Assembly (NCBI RefSeq): GCF_003663885.1
Contig: NZ_RCCE01000006.1
Span: 186,001 to 250,000 of the forward strand
Source: Litoreibacter meonggei
GTDB lineage: Bacteria > Pseudomonadota > Alphaproteobacteria > Rhodobacterales > Rhodobacteraceae
DNA: 64,000 nucleotides
Direction of reading: 5' to 3'
Shown here: positions 43,801 to 53,145 of the stretch, in pieces
How the letters are laid out: each line of letters begins with the position of its first letter
How positions within the stretch are numbered: the first letter of the stretch is position 1
Notes under the pieces: model-generated
Seen by the model: the letters and a program-made list of their open reading frames with translations, nothing else
What the model was told of the DNA's origin: nothing
The model's database searches: none
Translations under genes and position numbers: made by a program

Positions 43801-44955
43801 TTAGCGAAACATTGGCGGTCTGGCATCAAGCCATGCGCCGTTTTCCTTGCCGCTTTCGGCAACAGCCACAACGGCCGCCATCGAACGCAGACCGTCTTCA
43901 GCACGCGGATATAGGTTGGCAGCGGGGTCCATTTCACGGCCGTCCTTGCGCGCACCAATCGCCTCGGCCAAATCTTTGTAGATGTTGGCGAATGCCAGCG
44001 GCATCCCTTCGGCATGACCGATCGTGACGCGGGTTGTACGATCCGCTTCCGGAGAAAGATTGGCCTCCCCGCGCTCGATAATCTGTAGGCGTTCGCCCAG
44101 CGGCATATAATATAGCTGGTTGGGCTGTTCTTGGCTCCAGCGCAGCCCACCAGTTTCGCCAAAAACCTGAATTCCAAGCCCGTGCTGGCGCCCAATGGCA
44201 ATGGAGGAGGTCCATAAACGCCCCACGGCCCCGCCATCCATACGGAAGTTGACCATTGCATCGTCTTCGAGAGTACGTACCTCAATGCAAGACACTGTAT
44301 CAGCGGAAAGCTGTGTCACTTCTTGGCCGGTTACAAAACTGGCCATATGCATCGCATGGATGCCGCAGTCAGCGAACTGTGCTGAAACACCAGCCTGCGC
44401 GGGATCATACCGCCAGCGCACGCGCGGGTTGTCTGCATCGGCAGCATCCGCATGATGGCCATGCGCAAACTCAGCATTTACCAACCGCACTTTCCCGATA
44501 TCGCCGCGCGCAATCATTGCCTTCATATGACGCACCAGAGAATAACCGGAATAGCCGTAATTCACCGCGCAGATATTGCCTGATTTCTGGGCAATTTTCA
44601 CAATCTCTTGACCCTCTTCAACGGTCATGGTCATCGGCTTTTCACACAGAACATGAAAACCGGCTTCGAGGAATGCTCTGGTAATCTCAAAGTGGGTGGA
44701 ATTAGGCGTCGCGACAGTGACCAAATCAACGCGGTCCTCACGGTTTTTTTCGCCTTCAAGCATATCTTGCCACGACCCGTAAGCACGATCACCGAGGCCA
44801 AGGCGTTGACCATAGTCGATACCTTGTTCAGCACGGTGGTCCAACGCACCTGCGCTGAATTCGAACAATCCATCGAGCCCTGAGCCCAAACGGTGAGCTG
44901 GCCCAATTTGGCTGCCTTCGCCGCCGCCGATCATACCCCATTTCAGTTTTGTCAT
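43801..44955 (-). CDS. Gfo/Idh/MocA oxidoreductase, first of three in the inositol island
   Basis: This 384-residue NAD(P)-dependent dehydrogenase has the nucleotide site WGMIGGGEGSQIG, VATPNSTHFEI and the catalytic lysine in CEKPMT. DCGIHAMHM is the second-domain region that faces the substrate. It is 3 bases after the iolE gene in a minus-strand unit. It probably oxidises an inositol isomer or a sugar-like compound. The glycine-rich loop GGGEGSQIG is unlike typical IolG. Confidence 0.8.
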   Translation of the reverse strand: MTKLKWGMIGGGEGSQIGPAHRLGSGLDGLFEFSAGALDHRAEQGIDYGQRLGLGDRAYGSWQDMLEGEKNREDRVDLVTVATPNSTHFEITRAFLEAGFHVLCEKPMTMTVEEGQEIVKIAQKSGNICAVNYGYSGYSLVRHMKAMIARGDIGKVRLVNAEFAHGHHADAADADNPRVRWRYDPAQAGVSAQFADCGIHAMHMASFVTGQEVTQLSADTVSCIEVRTLEDDAMVNFRMDGGAVGRLWTSSIAIGRQHGLGIQVFGETGGLRWSQEQPNQLYYMPLGERLQIIERGEANLSPEADRTTRVTIGHAEGMPLAFANIYKDLAEAIGARKDGREMDPAANLYPRAEDGLRSMAAVVAVAESGKENGAWLDARPPMFR

Positions 44956-44958
44956 GGC

Positions 44959-45855
44959 TTAGGCTCCTTTAAAGCCGATGGATTCTAGATAGCCCCGGTT
45001 CAATTTGGCATCATCAATCGGCGAGGTGTCGCCCTCCGGATCACAGTCTTGCTCAACTGTGCACCACCCATCAAAGCCGCTGTCGAGTAGCACTTGACGG
45101 ACAGCAGGGAAATCGACGTCACCGTCGCCCAAATTGCAGAAGATTCCTTGACCGCACGCATCGTAAAAGTCGGCGCGTTTGGCAACAACGTCTGCCTTCA
45201 CTTTGGGATCAATATCTTTGAAGTGCATATAGCTGATCCGGTCGATATGCCGCTTCATAAATGCGACAGGGTCAAATCCGGCGTAGGAGTGGTGGCCTGT
45301 GTCAAAGCAAATCTTGAGGATAGAGTCGTCCACTTCGTCAAGCAGGCGCTCCAGCTCCGGCTCAAAGTCGATGAAACCACCAGCATGTGCATGCATCCCG
45401 ACGGTTAGCCCATATTCCTCAGATCCCATCTTTGCGATCGTCGCGATCCTATCGCGAAATGCGGACCACTCGGCTTTGTCCATCTGCTCGGCCTCATGGG
45501 CACGACCAGCAGTCGGTGCACGGCGAGGCGAAATACTGTCGATCAATACAAGATGCTCAGCGCCGTGCGCCTTGAGTGCTTTGCACGTGCGCACAGCCCC
45601 ATCCATTACGTCATCCCATTGTTCAGGATCATGGAAGGGGCGGAATACGACACCACCCACCAGTTCTTGCCCGAATTCCTCCAACGCCTCGGACAGCAAG
45701 GAAGGGTTTTCGGGCATGAAGCCAACCGGCCCCAATTCAATCCCAGTGAACCCGGCGTCCGCATTTTCCTGAAGGACCTTACGCCACGCTGGGTTGCGCG
45801 GGTCATCCGCAAATTCCACGCCCCAAGAGCAGGGTGCATTCCCGATTTTGATCAT
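44959..45855 (-). CDS. iolE: IolE-like inosose dehydratase
   Basis: This 298-residue TIM barrel of the xylose isomerase-like group starts MIKIGNAPCSWGVEFADDP, the usual IolE opening. It has MHAHAGGFIDFEPE (metal ligand region), CFDTGHHSYAGFDP and WCTVEQDCDPEGDTSP near the end, all found in IolE. It removes water from 2-keto-myo-inositol to give the diketone used by IolD. Confidence 0.85.
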   Translation of the reverse strand: MIKIGNAPCSWGVEFADDPRNPAWRKVLQENADAGFTGIELGPVGFMPENPSLLSEALEEFGQELVGGVVFRPFHDPEQWDDVMDGAVRTCKALKAHGAEHLVLIDSISPRRAPTAGRAHEAEQMDKAEWSAFRDRIATIAKMGSEEYGLTVGMHAHAGGFIDFEPELERLLDEVDDSILKICFDTGHHSYAGFDPVAFMKRHIDRISYMHFKDIDPKVKADVVAKRADFYDACGQGIFCNLGDGDVDFPAVRQVLLDSGFDGWCTVEQDCDPEGDTSPIDDAKLNRGYLESIGFKGA

Positions 45856-45870
45856 GTTGTAACCCTCATA

Positions 45871-46974
45871 TTAATAGTCCGCGATGTCGACCCAAGCTCT
45901 TTTCCGACTTGAAGACAGCGCTGCATCTACGACTCTATTGACCTCCATACCTTCGGCGAAGGTAGGCCAAATATTTCGTTTTTCATGTAAGGCACGTAGA
46001 AAGTCGTGCGCCTCTATTATGATTTGATCCTGATACCCTGTGCCATGCCCAGGCCCCTGGCAAAATGGCAGGTAGTCTGGGTGAGCGGGGCCGGTCAAGA
46101 TTTTGCGGAACCCCCGCTCTGCCTCCGGCCCATCCATCGTGTAAAGATGCAGCGCGTTTTGATCTTCTTGGTCAAAGCGGATCGCGCCTTTGGTCCCGTG
46201 TATCTCATAGGCATAGCCCATTTTTCGCCCGGTCGCGACGCGGCTGAAGAACAGATGCCCCTGCGCCCCGTTTTCAAACCGGCACATCATTTGTGCCTGA
46301 TCGTCATTGGTAACTGTCCCGCCGGGCCGCTTGCTATGGACCGTCTCAACACTGGCAATCAACGAGGTGATAGGGCCGATCAGTGCACGTGCGGCGTTGA
46401 TCATATGAGGCGCGAGGTCGCCCATTGTTCCGTTTGCATCGCCGTCTGTGCGCCATGTTACGGGTAATTCAGCGTCGGCGAGAAAGTCTTCGGTATGTTC
46501 GCCGCGAAACCACGTGACCTCACCAATCCGACCACTGTCAATCAACTGGCGCGCATATTGGGACGCTGGGGTGCGGATATAGTTAAACCCGACCATGTTG
46601 ACACAGCCTGACCGGTCCGCCGCGGCAAGCATTGCGCGACTATCCCCTAGAGATGCGCCAAGGGGCTTTTCACAAAAGACCGGTTTGCCAAGCGAAAAGG
46701 CCGCCTCCGCAATCGCGCGATGCGTACTTTGCGGAGATGCGATAACAATTGCGTCGACTAGTTCATCGTCGACCAGCGTTCGCCAATCTGCAGTGGCCCT
46801 TTTGAAACCAAAGGATTTGCGGTAGCGTTCAGCTGATTCCGGCGATGATGCGCAAACCATTTCTAGAATGGGGCGCAAAGGCGTATCGAAAATACCGCCA
46901 ACAGCTGCATAGGCGACAGCATGGGCTTTTCCCATATAGCCACCGCCAACAATTCCGATCCTGATTTCATCCAC
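45871..46974 (-). CDS. Gfo/Idh/MocA oxidoreductase, second in the inositol island
   Basis: This 367-residue dehydrogenase has GIVGGGYMGKAHAVAY, VIASPQSTHRAI, the catalytic lysine in CEKPLG and NYIRTPASQYARQL. GDLAPHMINAAR takes the place of the usual HDxDMxR loop, so its substrate differs from that of the IolG protein at 51721-52710. A scyllo-inositol or other isomer dehydrogenase is plausible. It is first in the minus-strand unit and starts 27 bases from the palindromic operator. Confidence 0.8.
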   Translation of the reverse strand: MDEIRIGIVGGGYMGKAHAVAYAAVGGIFDTPLRPILEMVCASSPESAERYRKSFGFKRATADWRTLVDDELVDAIVIASPQSTHRAIAEAAFSLGKPVFCEKPLGASLGDSRAMLAAADRSGCVNMVGFNYIRTPASQYARQLIDSGRIGEVTWFRGEHTEDFLADAELPVTWRTDGDANGTMGDLAPHMINAARALIGPITSLIASVETVHSKRPGGTVTNDDQAQMMCRFENGAQGHLFFSRVATGRKMGYAYEIHGTKGAIRFDQEDQNALHLYTMDGPEAERGFRKILTGPAHPDYLPFCQGPGHGTGYQDQIIIEAHDFLRALHEKRNIWPTFAEGMEVNRVVDAALSSSRKRAWVDIADY

Positions 46975-47000
46975 TTTACTAGACTCCGCGAAGAATTACG

Positions 47001-47016
47001 TTGCAACCGGTTGCAA
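47001..47016. promoter_or_regulatory. LacI-family operator between the divergent iol units
   Basis: TTGCAACCGGTTGCAA is a perfect 16-base palindrome between the dehydrogenase gene (start 46974, minus) and iolD (start 47104, plus). It shares 14 bases with the operator at 38718-38731. Its place allows control of both directions. Confidence 0.85.
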
Positions 47017-47103
47017 AACGGCTATCCTTGTTTTGGGGCGCAGGTCAATACACATTATTTGCGCGCATATACAAAACATAGACCATGATGTGGAGAAAGC
47101 GTT

Positions 47104-48975
47104 GTGACACAGGCAGGCGGCACAATCACTTTGACAGTAGCGCAAGCAATTTTGCGCTATTTGGCTGCTCAATATATTGAGATCGAAGGCAAGAAAACGC
47201 GACTCTGCGGCGGTGGATTTGGCATATTTGGCCACGGAAATGTAACCTGCCTTGGTGAAGCTCTTCACGATCATCAAGACAAGCTGCCACTCTATCGCGG
47301 TCAAAACGAACAGGGCATGGGGTTCGCCGCTGCCGCGTACGCCAAAGCACATTTGCGCCGTCGCTTCATGTTCTGTACGGCGTCCGCCGGTCCGGGTACG
47401 GCCAACCTCTTGACAAGCGCGGCTTTGGCCCACGCCAACCGTTTGCCTGTTTTGATGCTGTGCGGGGATACCTTTATCACACGTTTGCCCGATCCGGTGC
47501 TGCAACAACTTGAGCATTTCGGCGATCCGACGCTTGGCGTGAATGATGCGTTCAAGGCGGTAAGTCGCTTTTGGGATAGGATCACTCATCCGGCCCAAAT
47601 TATGCAGTCCCTACCGGCTGCATTGAACACGATGCTTGATCCGGCAGATTGTGGCCCTGCATTTCTTGGCCTCCCCCAAGACGTGCAAGGCTGGACCTAC
47701 GACTATCCATTGGCGTTTTTTGAAGATCATGTTCACCGAATCCGCAGGCAATCCCCTGATGCCGACGAAGTGACAGAGGCGGCCAGCTTATTGAAAAGCG
47801 CGAAGCGTCCGATGATTATCGCAGGCGGCGGTGTCCAGTATTCCGGCGCAGTAGCGGAGCTGACCCATTTTGCTGAAGTACATTCCATTCCAGTTGTCGA
47901 AACGATTGCGGGACGGGCCAATATGGTCGCGATCCATGATTTGAATATCGGTCCTCTTGGTGTCACCGGATCAGACTCCGCAAATGCGATTGCTCAGGAA
48001 GCCGATGTAATTCTCGCCGTTGGAACGCGGTTGCAAGATTTTACCACCGGCTCTTGGACGGCATTCGACAAACACGCGAAGATCATCGGCCTAAACGCAG
48101 CGCGCCATGATGCGGCGAAGCATATGTCTGCGACCGTCGTAGGGGATGCCAAGCTTGGTCTTCTTGCGCTAAGCACAGCGTTGGGTGACTACTCAACGCC
48201 CGAGGACTGGACGGCCAAAGCTCGGACGGAGCGAGGTAAATGGGACGACTACGTGTCCGAGAATACCCGCATTGGCAACGGCCCGGCGTCTTACGCACAA
48301 GCGATTGGGGCGATAAACGACGCATGTGACCCACGTGATCGTGTCGTCGCAGCGGCGGGCGGTTTACCAGCTGAGGTGACGGCGAATTGGCGTACCTTGG
48401 ATATTGGCACCGTGGATGTTGAGTTCGGTTTTTCGTGCATGGGCTATGAGATCGCCGGGGGCTGGGGCGCACGAATCGCGCAATCTGAAACAGAGCCTGA
48501 CAAAGACACCATCGTCTTTACCGGAGACGGATCATACTTACTGATGAACTCGGACATCTATTCGTCTGTTCTGACTCAAAAGAAGATGATTGTTCTGGTC
48601 TTGGACAACGGCGGATTTGCCGTCATCAATAAACTGCAGAACAACACCGGCAATGAGAGCTTTAATAACTTGATCGCCGACACTCCAACAGCGACCAACC
48701 AAATACGTGTCGATTTCGAGGCTCATGCTCAAGCTCTAGGTGCTGTAGCGGAGACGGTGGAAAGCCCCTCAGGATTGCCGGAAGCTTTCGCGCGCGCCAA
48801 GGCATCAGATCAGACCTATGTCATCGTCATGAAAGTCGACCCCTACGAGGGTTGGACCACCGGAGGGCACGCGTGGTGGGAAGTCGGCACGCCTCATATT
48901 TCTGACAGCGAAAAAGTGACACAATCCCACAAAGATTGGGAAGCAACACGTCCCCGTCAGCGAAAGGGGGTCTGA
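47104..48975 (+). CDS. iolD: IolD, trihydroxycyclohexane-dione hydrolase
   Basis: This 623-residue thiamine-diphosphate enzyme opens the ring of the inositol-derived diketone. It opens with a YLAAQYIEIEG segment and has the cofactor Glu region QNEQGMGFAAAAYAKA and the C-terminal GDGSYLLMNSDIYSS ... LDNGGFAVINKLQ, the ThDP-magnesium motif. The GTG start at 47104 has GGAGAAA ahead. It is first of iolD-C-B-J-G, all in one direction. Confidence 0.94.
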   Translation: MTQAGGTITLTVAQAILRYLAAQYIEIEGKKTRLCGGGFGIFGHGNVTCLGEALHDHQDKLPLYRGQNEQGMGFAAAAYAKAHLRRRFMFCTASAGPGTANLLTSAALAHANRLPVLMLCGDTFITRLPDPVLQQLEHFGDPTLGVNDAFKAVSRFWDRITHPAQIMQSLPAALNTMLDPADCGPAFLGLPQDVQGWTYDYPLAFFEDHVHRIRRQSPDADEVTEAASLLKSAKRPMIIAGGGVQYSGAVAELTHFAEVHSIPVVETIAGRANMVAIHDLNIGPLGVTGSDSANAIAQEADVILAVGTRLQDFTTGSWTAFDKHAKIIGLNAARHDAAKHMSATVVGDAKLGLLALSTALGDYSTPEDWTAKARTERGKWDDYVSENTRIGNGPASYAQAIGAINDACDPRDRVVAAAGGLPAEVTANWRTLDIGTVDVEFGFSCMGYEIAGGWGARIAQSETEPDKDTIVFTGDGSYLLMNSDIYSSVLTQKKMIVLVLDNGGFAVINKLQNNTGNESFNNLIADTPTATNQIRVDFEAHAQALGAVAETVESPSGLPEAFARAKASDQTYVIVMKVDPYEGWTTGGHAWWEVGTPHISDSEKVTQSHKDWEATRPRQRKGV

Positions 48976-49959
48976 ATGTCCGCGTTGATAGAAGGCATCA
49001 AGGCCAACAACTTTATCATCGTAGGTCGCGCAGGAATGGACTTCTTCGCTGATCCGCCAGGCACAGCGACAGAGGACGCCACCGTGTTTCATGCAGGCTT
49101 GGGTGGTTCGTCCGCGAATATTGCGGCAGGGATTTGCAAACTAGGCGGACAGGCCGCACTGGTCACGCGCGTCTCAGATGACAGTATTGGGCGGTATTGC
49201 ACCAACCAACTTGCGCATTATGGCGTGGATGGAACCTACGTAAATCCTGTTGGTGGCGAATATCGCAATTCGCTCGCGGTCTATGAAAGTCGCATCGAAG
49301 GGCATCAATCTGTCATCTACCGCAACGGCGCTGCTGATTTTCAAATGGATTTAGCAGACGTCGAGGCTGTTGATTACTCCCGCTTTGGCGCGCTAATCAC
49401 CGCCGGAACAGTCTTTGCAGCAGAGCCATCACGATCAGCAACCTTTCACGCATTTTCCTTGGCAAAAAAGGCAGGCCTGCCGATCATTTTCGATGTGGAT
49501 TATCGGCCCTATTCGTGGCCGTCGGCCGAAGTTGCCTCAGACGTGTTGAGTAGAGCTGCGGCCCACTGCGACATGATCGTCGGCAACGATGAAGAGTTCG
49601 GGTTTATGGCAGGCGACATCGCGAAGGGCTTAGACAAAGCGCGCGATCTATCGAAGACTTCGGCAACGATGGTTGTCTACAAAATGGGCCCTGAGGGGGC
49701 AATCACCTTCGCTAACGGCGAAGAAATCCGCACTGGCATTTACCCGGTGGAAGCCCTTAAACCAACCGGCGCCGGAGACAGCTTTATGGCCGGACTCGTC
49801 ACCTCTCTAGCGGGCGGGCACGACTTGAAAACAGCCATACTGCGCGGCTCTGCTTGCGCGTCGGTCACTGTATCACGCCCGGGTTGCGCACCAGCAATGC
49901 CAGATACACAAACACTTGAAACATTTTTGGCCGAGCATTCCGGCCCAACCGAAAGTTAG
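48976..49959 (+). CDS. iolC: IolC, 5-dehydro-2-deoxygluconokinase
   Basis: This 327-residue PfkB-family kinase starts immediately after the iolD stop. Family marks are IVGRAGMDFFADPPGT, GLGGSSANIAAGICKLGG, DVDYRPYSW and the signature PTGAGDSFMAGLVTSL. Many proteobacterial IolC proteins carry a fused C-terminal DUF2090 aldolase-like domain. This one lacks it, which fits the separate aldolase gene at 50889. Confidence 0.92.
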   Translation: MSALIEGIKANNFIIVGRAGMDFFADPPGTATEDATVFHAGLGGSSANIAAGICKLGGQAALVTRVSDDSIGRYCTNQLAHYGVDGTYVNPVGGEYRNSLAVYESRIEGHQSVIYRNGAADFQMDLADVEAVDYSRFGALITAGTVFAAEPSRSATFHAFSLAKKAGLPIIFDVDYRPYSWPSAEVASDVLSRAAAHCDMIVGNDEEFGFMAGDIAKGLDKARDLSKTSATMVVYKMGPEGAITFANGEEIRTGIYPVEALKPTGAGDSFMAGLVTSLAGGHDLKTAILRGSACASVTVSRPGCAPAMPDTQTLETFLAEHSGPTES

Positions 49960-49969
49960 AGGCACGACC

Positions 49970-50812
49970 ATGCATATCGCTCCATTTGATAACCAAAACA
50001 AACCCATCGTTGATGTGGAGGATGCAACCGTACCGCTCAATTATTTCAACATCGTCAAATTGAAGAAGGGCCAGGCGTTCGAATACGCAGTACCGGGCTA
50101 CGAGACCTGCATTGTCCCTGCCACGGGTACGATTGACGTAAATGTCGAAGGGTTCAAAGCCGCAGATTTGGGTGGCCGCGTAGAAGACGTTTGGGGTGGC
50201 GAGCCAGAAGGCGTCTACGCTCCCACAGCGGCGAAGGTCGAAATGGTGTGCACATCTGATGAAGCTGAAATTTTCGTGGCAGGTGCGCGCTATGACAACG
50301 TCTTGGAGGCATTTGCTGTCCGCTCTGACGAATTGGATTTAGTTCAATATGGCTCGGATGACACCAAAACCCACCGCAAAATCAAGCATATCCTTGGTCA
50401 GAAGCAGCATGACAAAGTAGGCCGGTTGTTGGTGTCTGAACTCTATACAGTAGGCGAAGGTGGCTGGTCTGGGTTTCCATCACACAAGCACGATACTGAT
50501 CGCCTGCCGATCGAGACCCGCCATGACGAAACCTACAATTTTCGCTTTAAACCAAAACATGGCTCCGGTGTGCAGATGTTGCAGCGCGAGGATGGCAAGC
50601 CAGGCGATGCTTACCATTTGGTAGACAGCTCAACAATTTGCCTTGATAGCGGCTATCATCCGTGCTGCGTATTGCCCGGCTATCAGATGTATTACTTCAC
50701 GATCCTTGGCGGCCTATCGCAGCGGTCGTTGGTGCAGTTCTTCCAGCCGTCCCATGCCTATCAGATCGAAACGATCCCCGGCATCAAGGACATGATCGCG
50801 AAGTTCAAATAG
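49970..50812 (+). CDS. iolB: IolB, 5-deoxyglucuronate isomerase
   Basis: From the start at 49970 (GAGG ahead) the protein has 280 residues with two cupin halves. WSGFPSHKHDTD and ETYNFRFKPKHGSGVQML hold the metal-binding His and Glu, and GYHPCCVLPGYQMYYFTILGG is also typical of IolB. The longer frame from 49916 overlaps iolC and is rejected. It isomerises 5-deoxyglucuronate to the substrate of IolC. Confidence 0.92.
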   Translation: MHIAPFDNQNKPIVDVEDATVPLNYFNIVKLKKGQAFEYAVPGYETCIVPATGTIDVNVEGFKAADLGGRVEDVWGGEPEGVYAPTAAKVEMVCTSDEAEIFVAGARYDNVLEAFAVRSDELDLVQYGSDDTKTHRKIKHILGQKQHDKVGRLLVSELYTVGEGGWSGFPSHKHDTDRLPIETRHDETYNFRFKPKHGSGVQMLQREDGKPGDAYHLVDSSTICLDSGYHPCCVLPGYQMYYFTILGGLSQRSLVQFFQPSHAYQIETIPGIKDMIAKFK

Positions 50813-50888
50813 AACACTCACAGCTAACCCTCTGCCCCGAAACGCAAATGCCAAAAGCCGATTTTGGCTCTCACTTGGAAGACCTGCC

Positions 50889-51716
50889 ATGCCCTTGGTT
50901 ACCCTTGCCGATGTCTTGCAACCTGCGTTGAAGAATGGCTACGCCGTTGGCGGGCTGGTGACCCTTGGTTGGGAGGATATGCGCGCATTTGTTGCCGCTG
51001 CCGAGGCCGAAAACTGCCCAGTTATCTTGCAAGCTGGCCCCGGGTGCCGCGAGCACACGCCATTGCCCATCTTGGGCAAAATGTTCCTGCACTTGGCAAA
51101 GGTATCAAGCGTGCCAGTGGTCGCCCATCTTGACCACGGCTATACCTATGACGAGTGCGCGGAGGCGCTTGACTCGGGCTTTACCTCGTTGATGTTTGAC
51201 GGCTCACGCAAGCCATTGGCGCAGAACATCAAAGAAACTAAGCGTATCGCCGATATGGCCCACAACGCAGGCATTTCCTGCGAGGGGGAGATCGGTTTCG
51301 TGGGATATGCAAAGGGCGAAAGTTCGGCCGGCACTGACCCTGAGGAAGCCGCGATATTCGCTTCTGAAACGGGCGTTGATGCGCTGGCGATTTCGGTCGG
51401 GAACGTGCATTTGCAGGAAGACAAAGTAGGTGGCTTGGACGAAGCACGTATTGCAGCGATTCAGGCTGTGACAACCGTGCCTTTGGTTATTCATGGTGGG
51501 TCCGGCGTGCCAGTGGCGCAACGCACCCGCCTCGCAAAAACGACAAACATTTGTAAATTCAACATTGGAACCGAATTGCGTATGGCGTTTGGAGCAGCAA
51601 TGCGGAACGCAGTGAACGCCGAACCTGAGCGTTTTGACCGGGTTTCCATCCTGAAAGACACCCATGACCCGACGGTCGCAGCAACGCGCCGTGTCCTAAA
51701 AGCACTGAAAGGATAA
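50889..51716 (+). CDS. Class II aldolase, IolJ-type
   Basis: This 275-residue zinc aldolase of the fructose-bisphosphate class II family has HLDHGYTYDE (catalytic Asp and zinc His), CEGEIGFVGY, NVHLQED in place of the usual HG turn, and VIHGGSGVP. In the inositol route IolJ splits 6-phospho-5-dehydro-2-deoxygluconate to malonate semialdehyde and dihydroxyacetone phosphate. Context and the absence of a fused domain in IolC support that role over glycolysis. Confidence 0.85.
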   Translation: MPLVTLADVLQPALKNGYAVGGLVTLGWEDMRAFVAAAEAENCPVILQAGPGCREHTPLPILGKMFLHLAKVSSVPVVAHLDHGYTYDECAEALDSGFTSLMFDGSRKPLAQNIKETKRIADMAHNAGISCEGEIGFVGYAKGESSAGTDPEEAAIFASETGVDALAISVGNVHLQEDKVGGLDEARIAAIQAVTTVPLVIHGGSGVPVAQRTRLAKTTNICKFNIGTELRMAFGAAMRNAVNAEPERFDRVSILKDTHDPTVAATRRVLKALKG

Positions 51717-51720
51717 TCCC

Positions 51721-52710
51721 ATGCTGAACATTGGAATTCTTGGATGTGGCCGCATTGGCCAAGTTCACGGTGCATCACTGCAAAACATGGCTGCAGGACG
51801 TGCTGTAGCCGTGTCCGATTTCGTGCCAGAAGCGGCAGAAGCGTTGGGCCGCAAGCTTGGCGCAAAAGTTATGACCAGTGAGGAGATACTGCGTGATCCA
51901 GGCATCGACGCAGTGGTGATCTGCACACCAACGACCACGCACTACGACCTGATTCACCAAGCCGCTGCAAACGGCAAAGCAATCTTTTGCGAAAAGCCGG
52001 TGGATTTATCAGTGGACCGCATCCGCGACTGTCTTGCGGTAGTCAAGACGGCCGGTGTTCCATTCATGACCGCCTTTAATCGGCGTTTTGATCCCAGCTT
52101 TGCCCACCTTCAACAACAAATTGCAGACCAGGTGATTGGGAACGTAGAAATCGTAACGATCCTGTCGCGCGACCCGTCACCGCCACCAATTGGATATATC
52201 AAAACCTCTGGCGGTATTTTCCGCGACATGATGATCCACGATCTGGACATGGCCCGTTTTCTCTTGAACGAAGAACCCGTTGAGTTAACCGCCGCCGGCT
52301 CTTGCTTGGTAGACCCGGAAATCGGGGCTGAAGGCGATTTCGATACCGCTGTGGTCACATTGAAAACTGCCAGCGGAAAGCTGTGTCAGATCAGCAATTC
52401 GCGTCGCGCGACTTATGGATACGATCAACGAATTGAAGTCCATGGATCCGAAGGAATGCTCCGCGCCGAAAATATGTTGGAAAACTCGGTTGAATTGGCC
52501 ACCGCCACAGGATTTCGAAGCGCCGCCACGCAGCCGTTTTTCTTGGAGCGCTATGCAGCTGCATATAAAGCAGAAATGGCACATTTCATCGATTGCGTCT
52601 CAAGTGATGCCGAGATGACACCTACCGGCGAAGACGGGCTAAAAGCGCAAATCTTGGCCGACGCCGCTGATGCCGCCGCCCGTGATGGTCAATCTCGCAA
52701 GCTAACTTAG
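51721..52710 (+). CDS. iolG: IolG, inositol 2-dehydrogenase
   Basis: This 329-residue Gfo/Idh/MocA enzyme has the NAD site IGILGCGRIGQVH, the catalytic lysine in CEKPVD, FMTAFNRRFDPSF and the full catalytic loop GGIFRDMMIHDLDMARFLL, which is standard for IolG. It oxidises myo-inositol to 2-keto-myo-inositol, the entry step of the pathway. It starts 4 bases after the aldolase stop and closes the catabolic unit. Confidence 0.9.
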   Translation: MLNIGILGCGRIGQVHGASLQNMAAGRAVAVSDFVPEAAEALGRKLGAKVMTSEEILRDPGIDAVVICTPTTTHYDLIHQAAANGKAIFCEKPVDLSVDRIRDCLAVVKTAGVPFMTAFNRRFDPSFAHLQQQIADQVIGNVEIVTILSRDPSPPPIGYIKTSGGIFRDMMIHDLDMARFLLNEEPVELTAAGSCLVDPEIGAEGDFDTAVVTLKTASGKLCQISNSRRATYGYDQRIEVHGSEGMLRAENMLENSVELATATGFRSAATQPFFLERYAAAYKAEMAHFIDCVSSDAEMTPTGEDGLKAQILADAADAAARDGQSRKLT

Positions 52711-52923
52711 AAACGGCACATACAAAGTAACGTGCTGACGGCCCTTATCCTGCAAAACCACTTAGCACTCCAAGTTTGTTGGTTCCATGTCTCTATGCAA
52801 TCACTTGAAAGCCATCCCCCTAAGTTGCCCATATTAACCGCAAACGGGGCGCTACTCAGGATGAGCGAGGCGCAAGGCCGTAGAAGTTAGAAGCCGTACC
52901 ATCGCCAGTTCAATTCTTGAGAG
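52711..52923. other. Boundary between inositol island and effector region
   Basis: No gene, repeat or IS end was recognised in this stretch. It separates the end of iolG from the first frame of the effector module, and the promoter of that module should lie here. I could not pick out convincing -35 and -10 boxes. Confidence 0.4.
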
Positions 52924-53145
52924 ATGCCAAACCCGCTTGCGCAGAATTTGCGACCTGCATACGATCATCTTGATATCCTCACGGCAGAGGAGCCGGGTGC
53001 GATAGACATGATCCGTTTTGCGATGACCTCTTCGGACAAGATGCTTGATCGGCAGTACAAGCGGGGGAACGTCATGTCGAAGAAATTGGAGCCAAATAAG
53101 CCACTCGTCACAGAGTTGGCAGAGCTGGTGAATCCTTTTTACTAA
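52924..53145 (+). CDS. Small unknown protein upstream of and coupled to DUF4123 gene
   Basis: This 73-codon frame ends in TAATG, so its stop shares a base with the start of the DUF4123 gene, which has no ribosome site of its own. That argues for coupled translation. The protein (MPNPLAQNLRPAYDHLDIL, ending ELAELVNPFY) has no family I know. A shorter form of 23 residues could begin at ATG 53074, where GGGGG precedes. Either it is a small protein of the module or a leader for coupling. Confidence 0.4.
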   Translation: MPNPLAQNLRPAYDHLDILTAEEPGAIDMIRFAMTSSDKMLDRQYKRGNVMSKKLEPNKPLVTELAELVNPFY

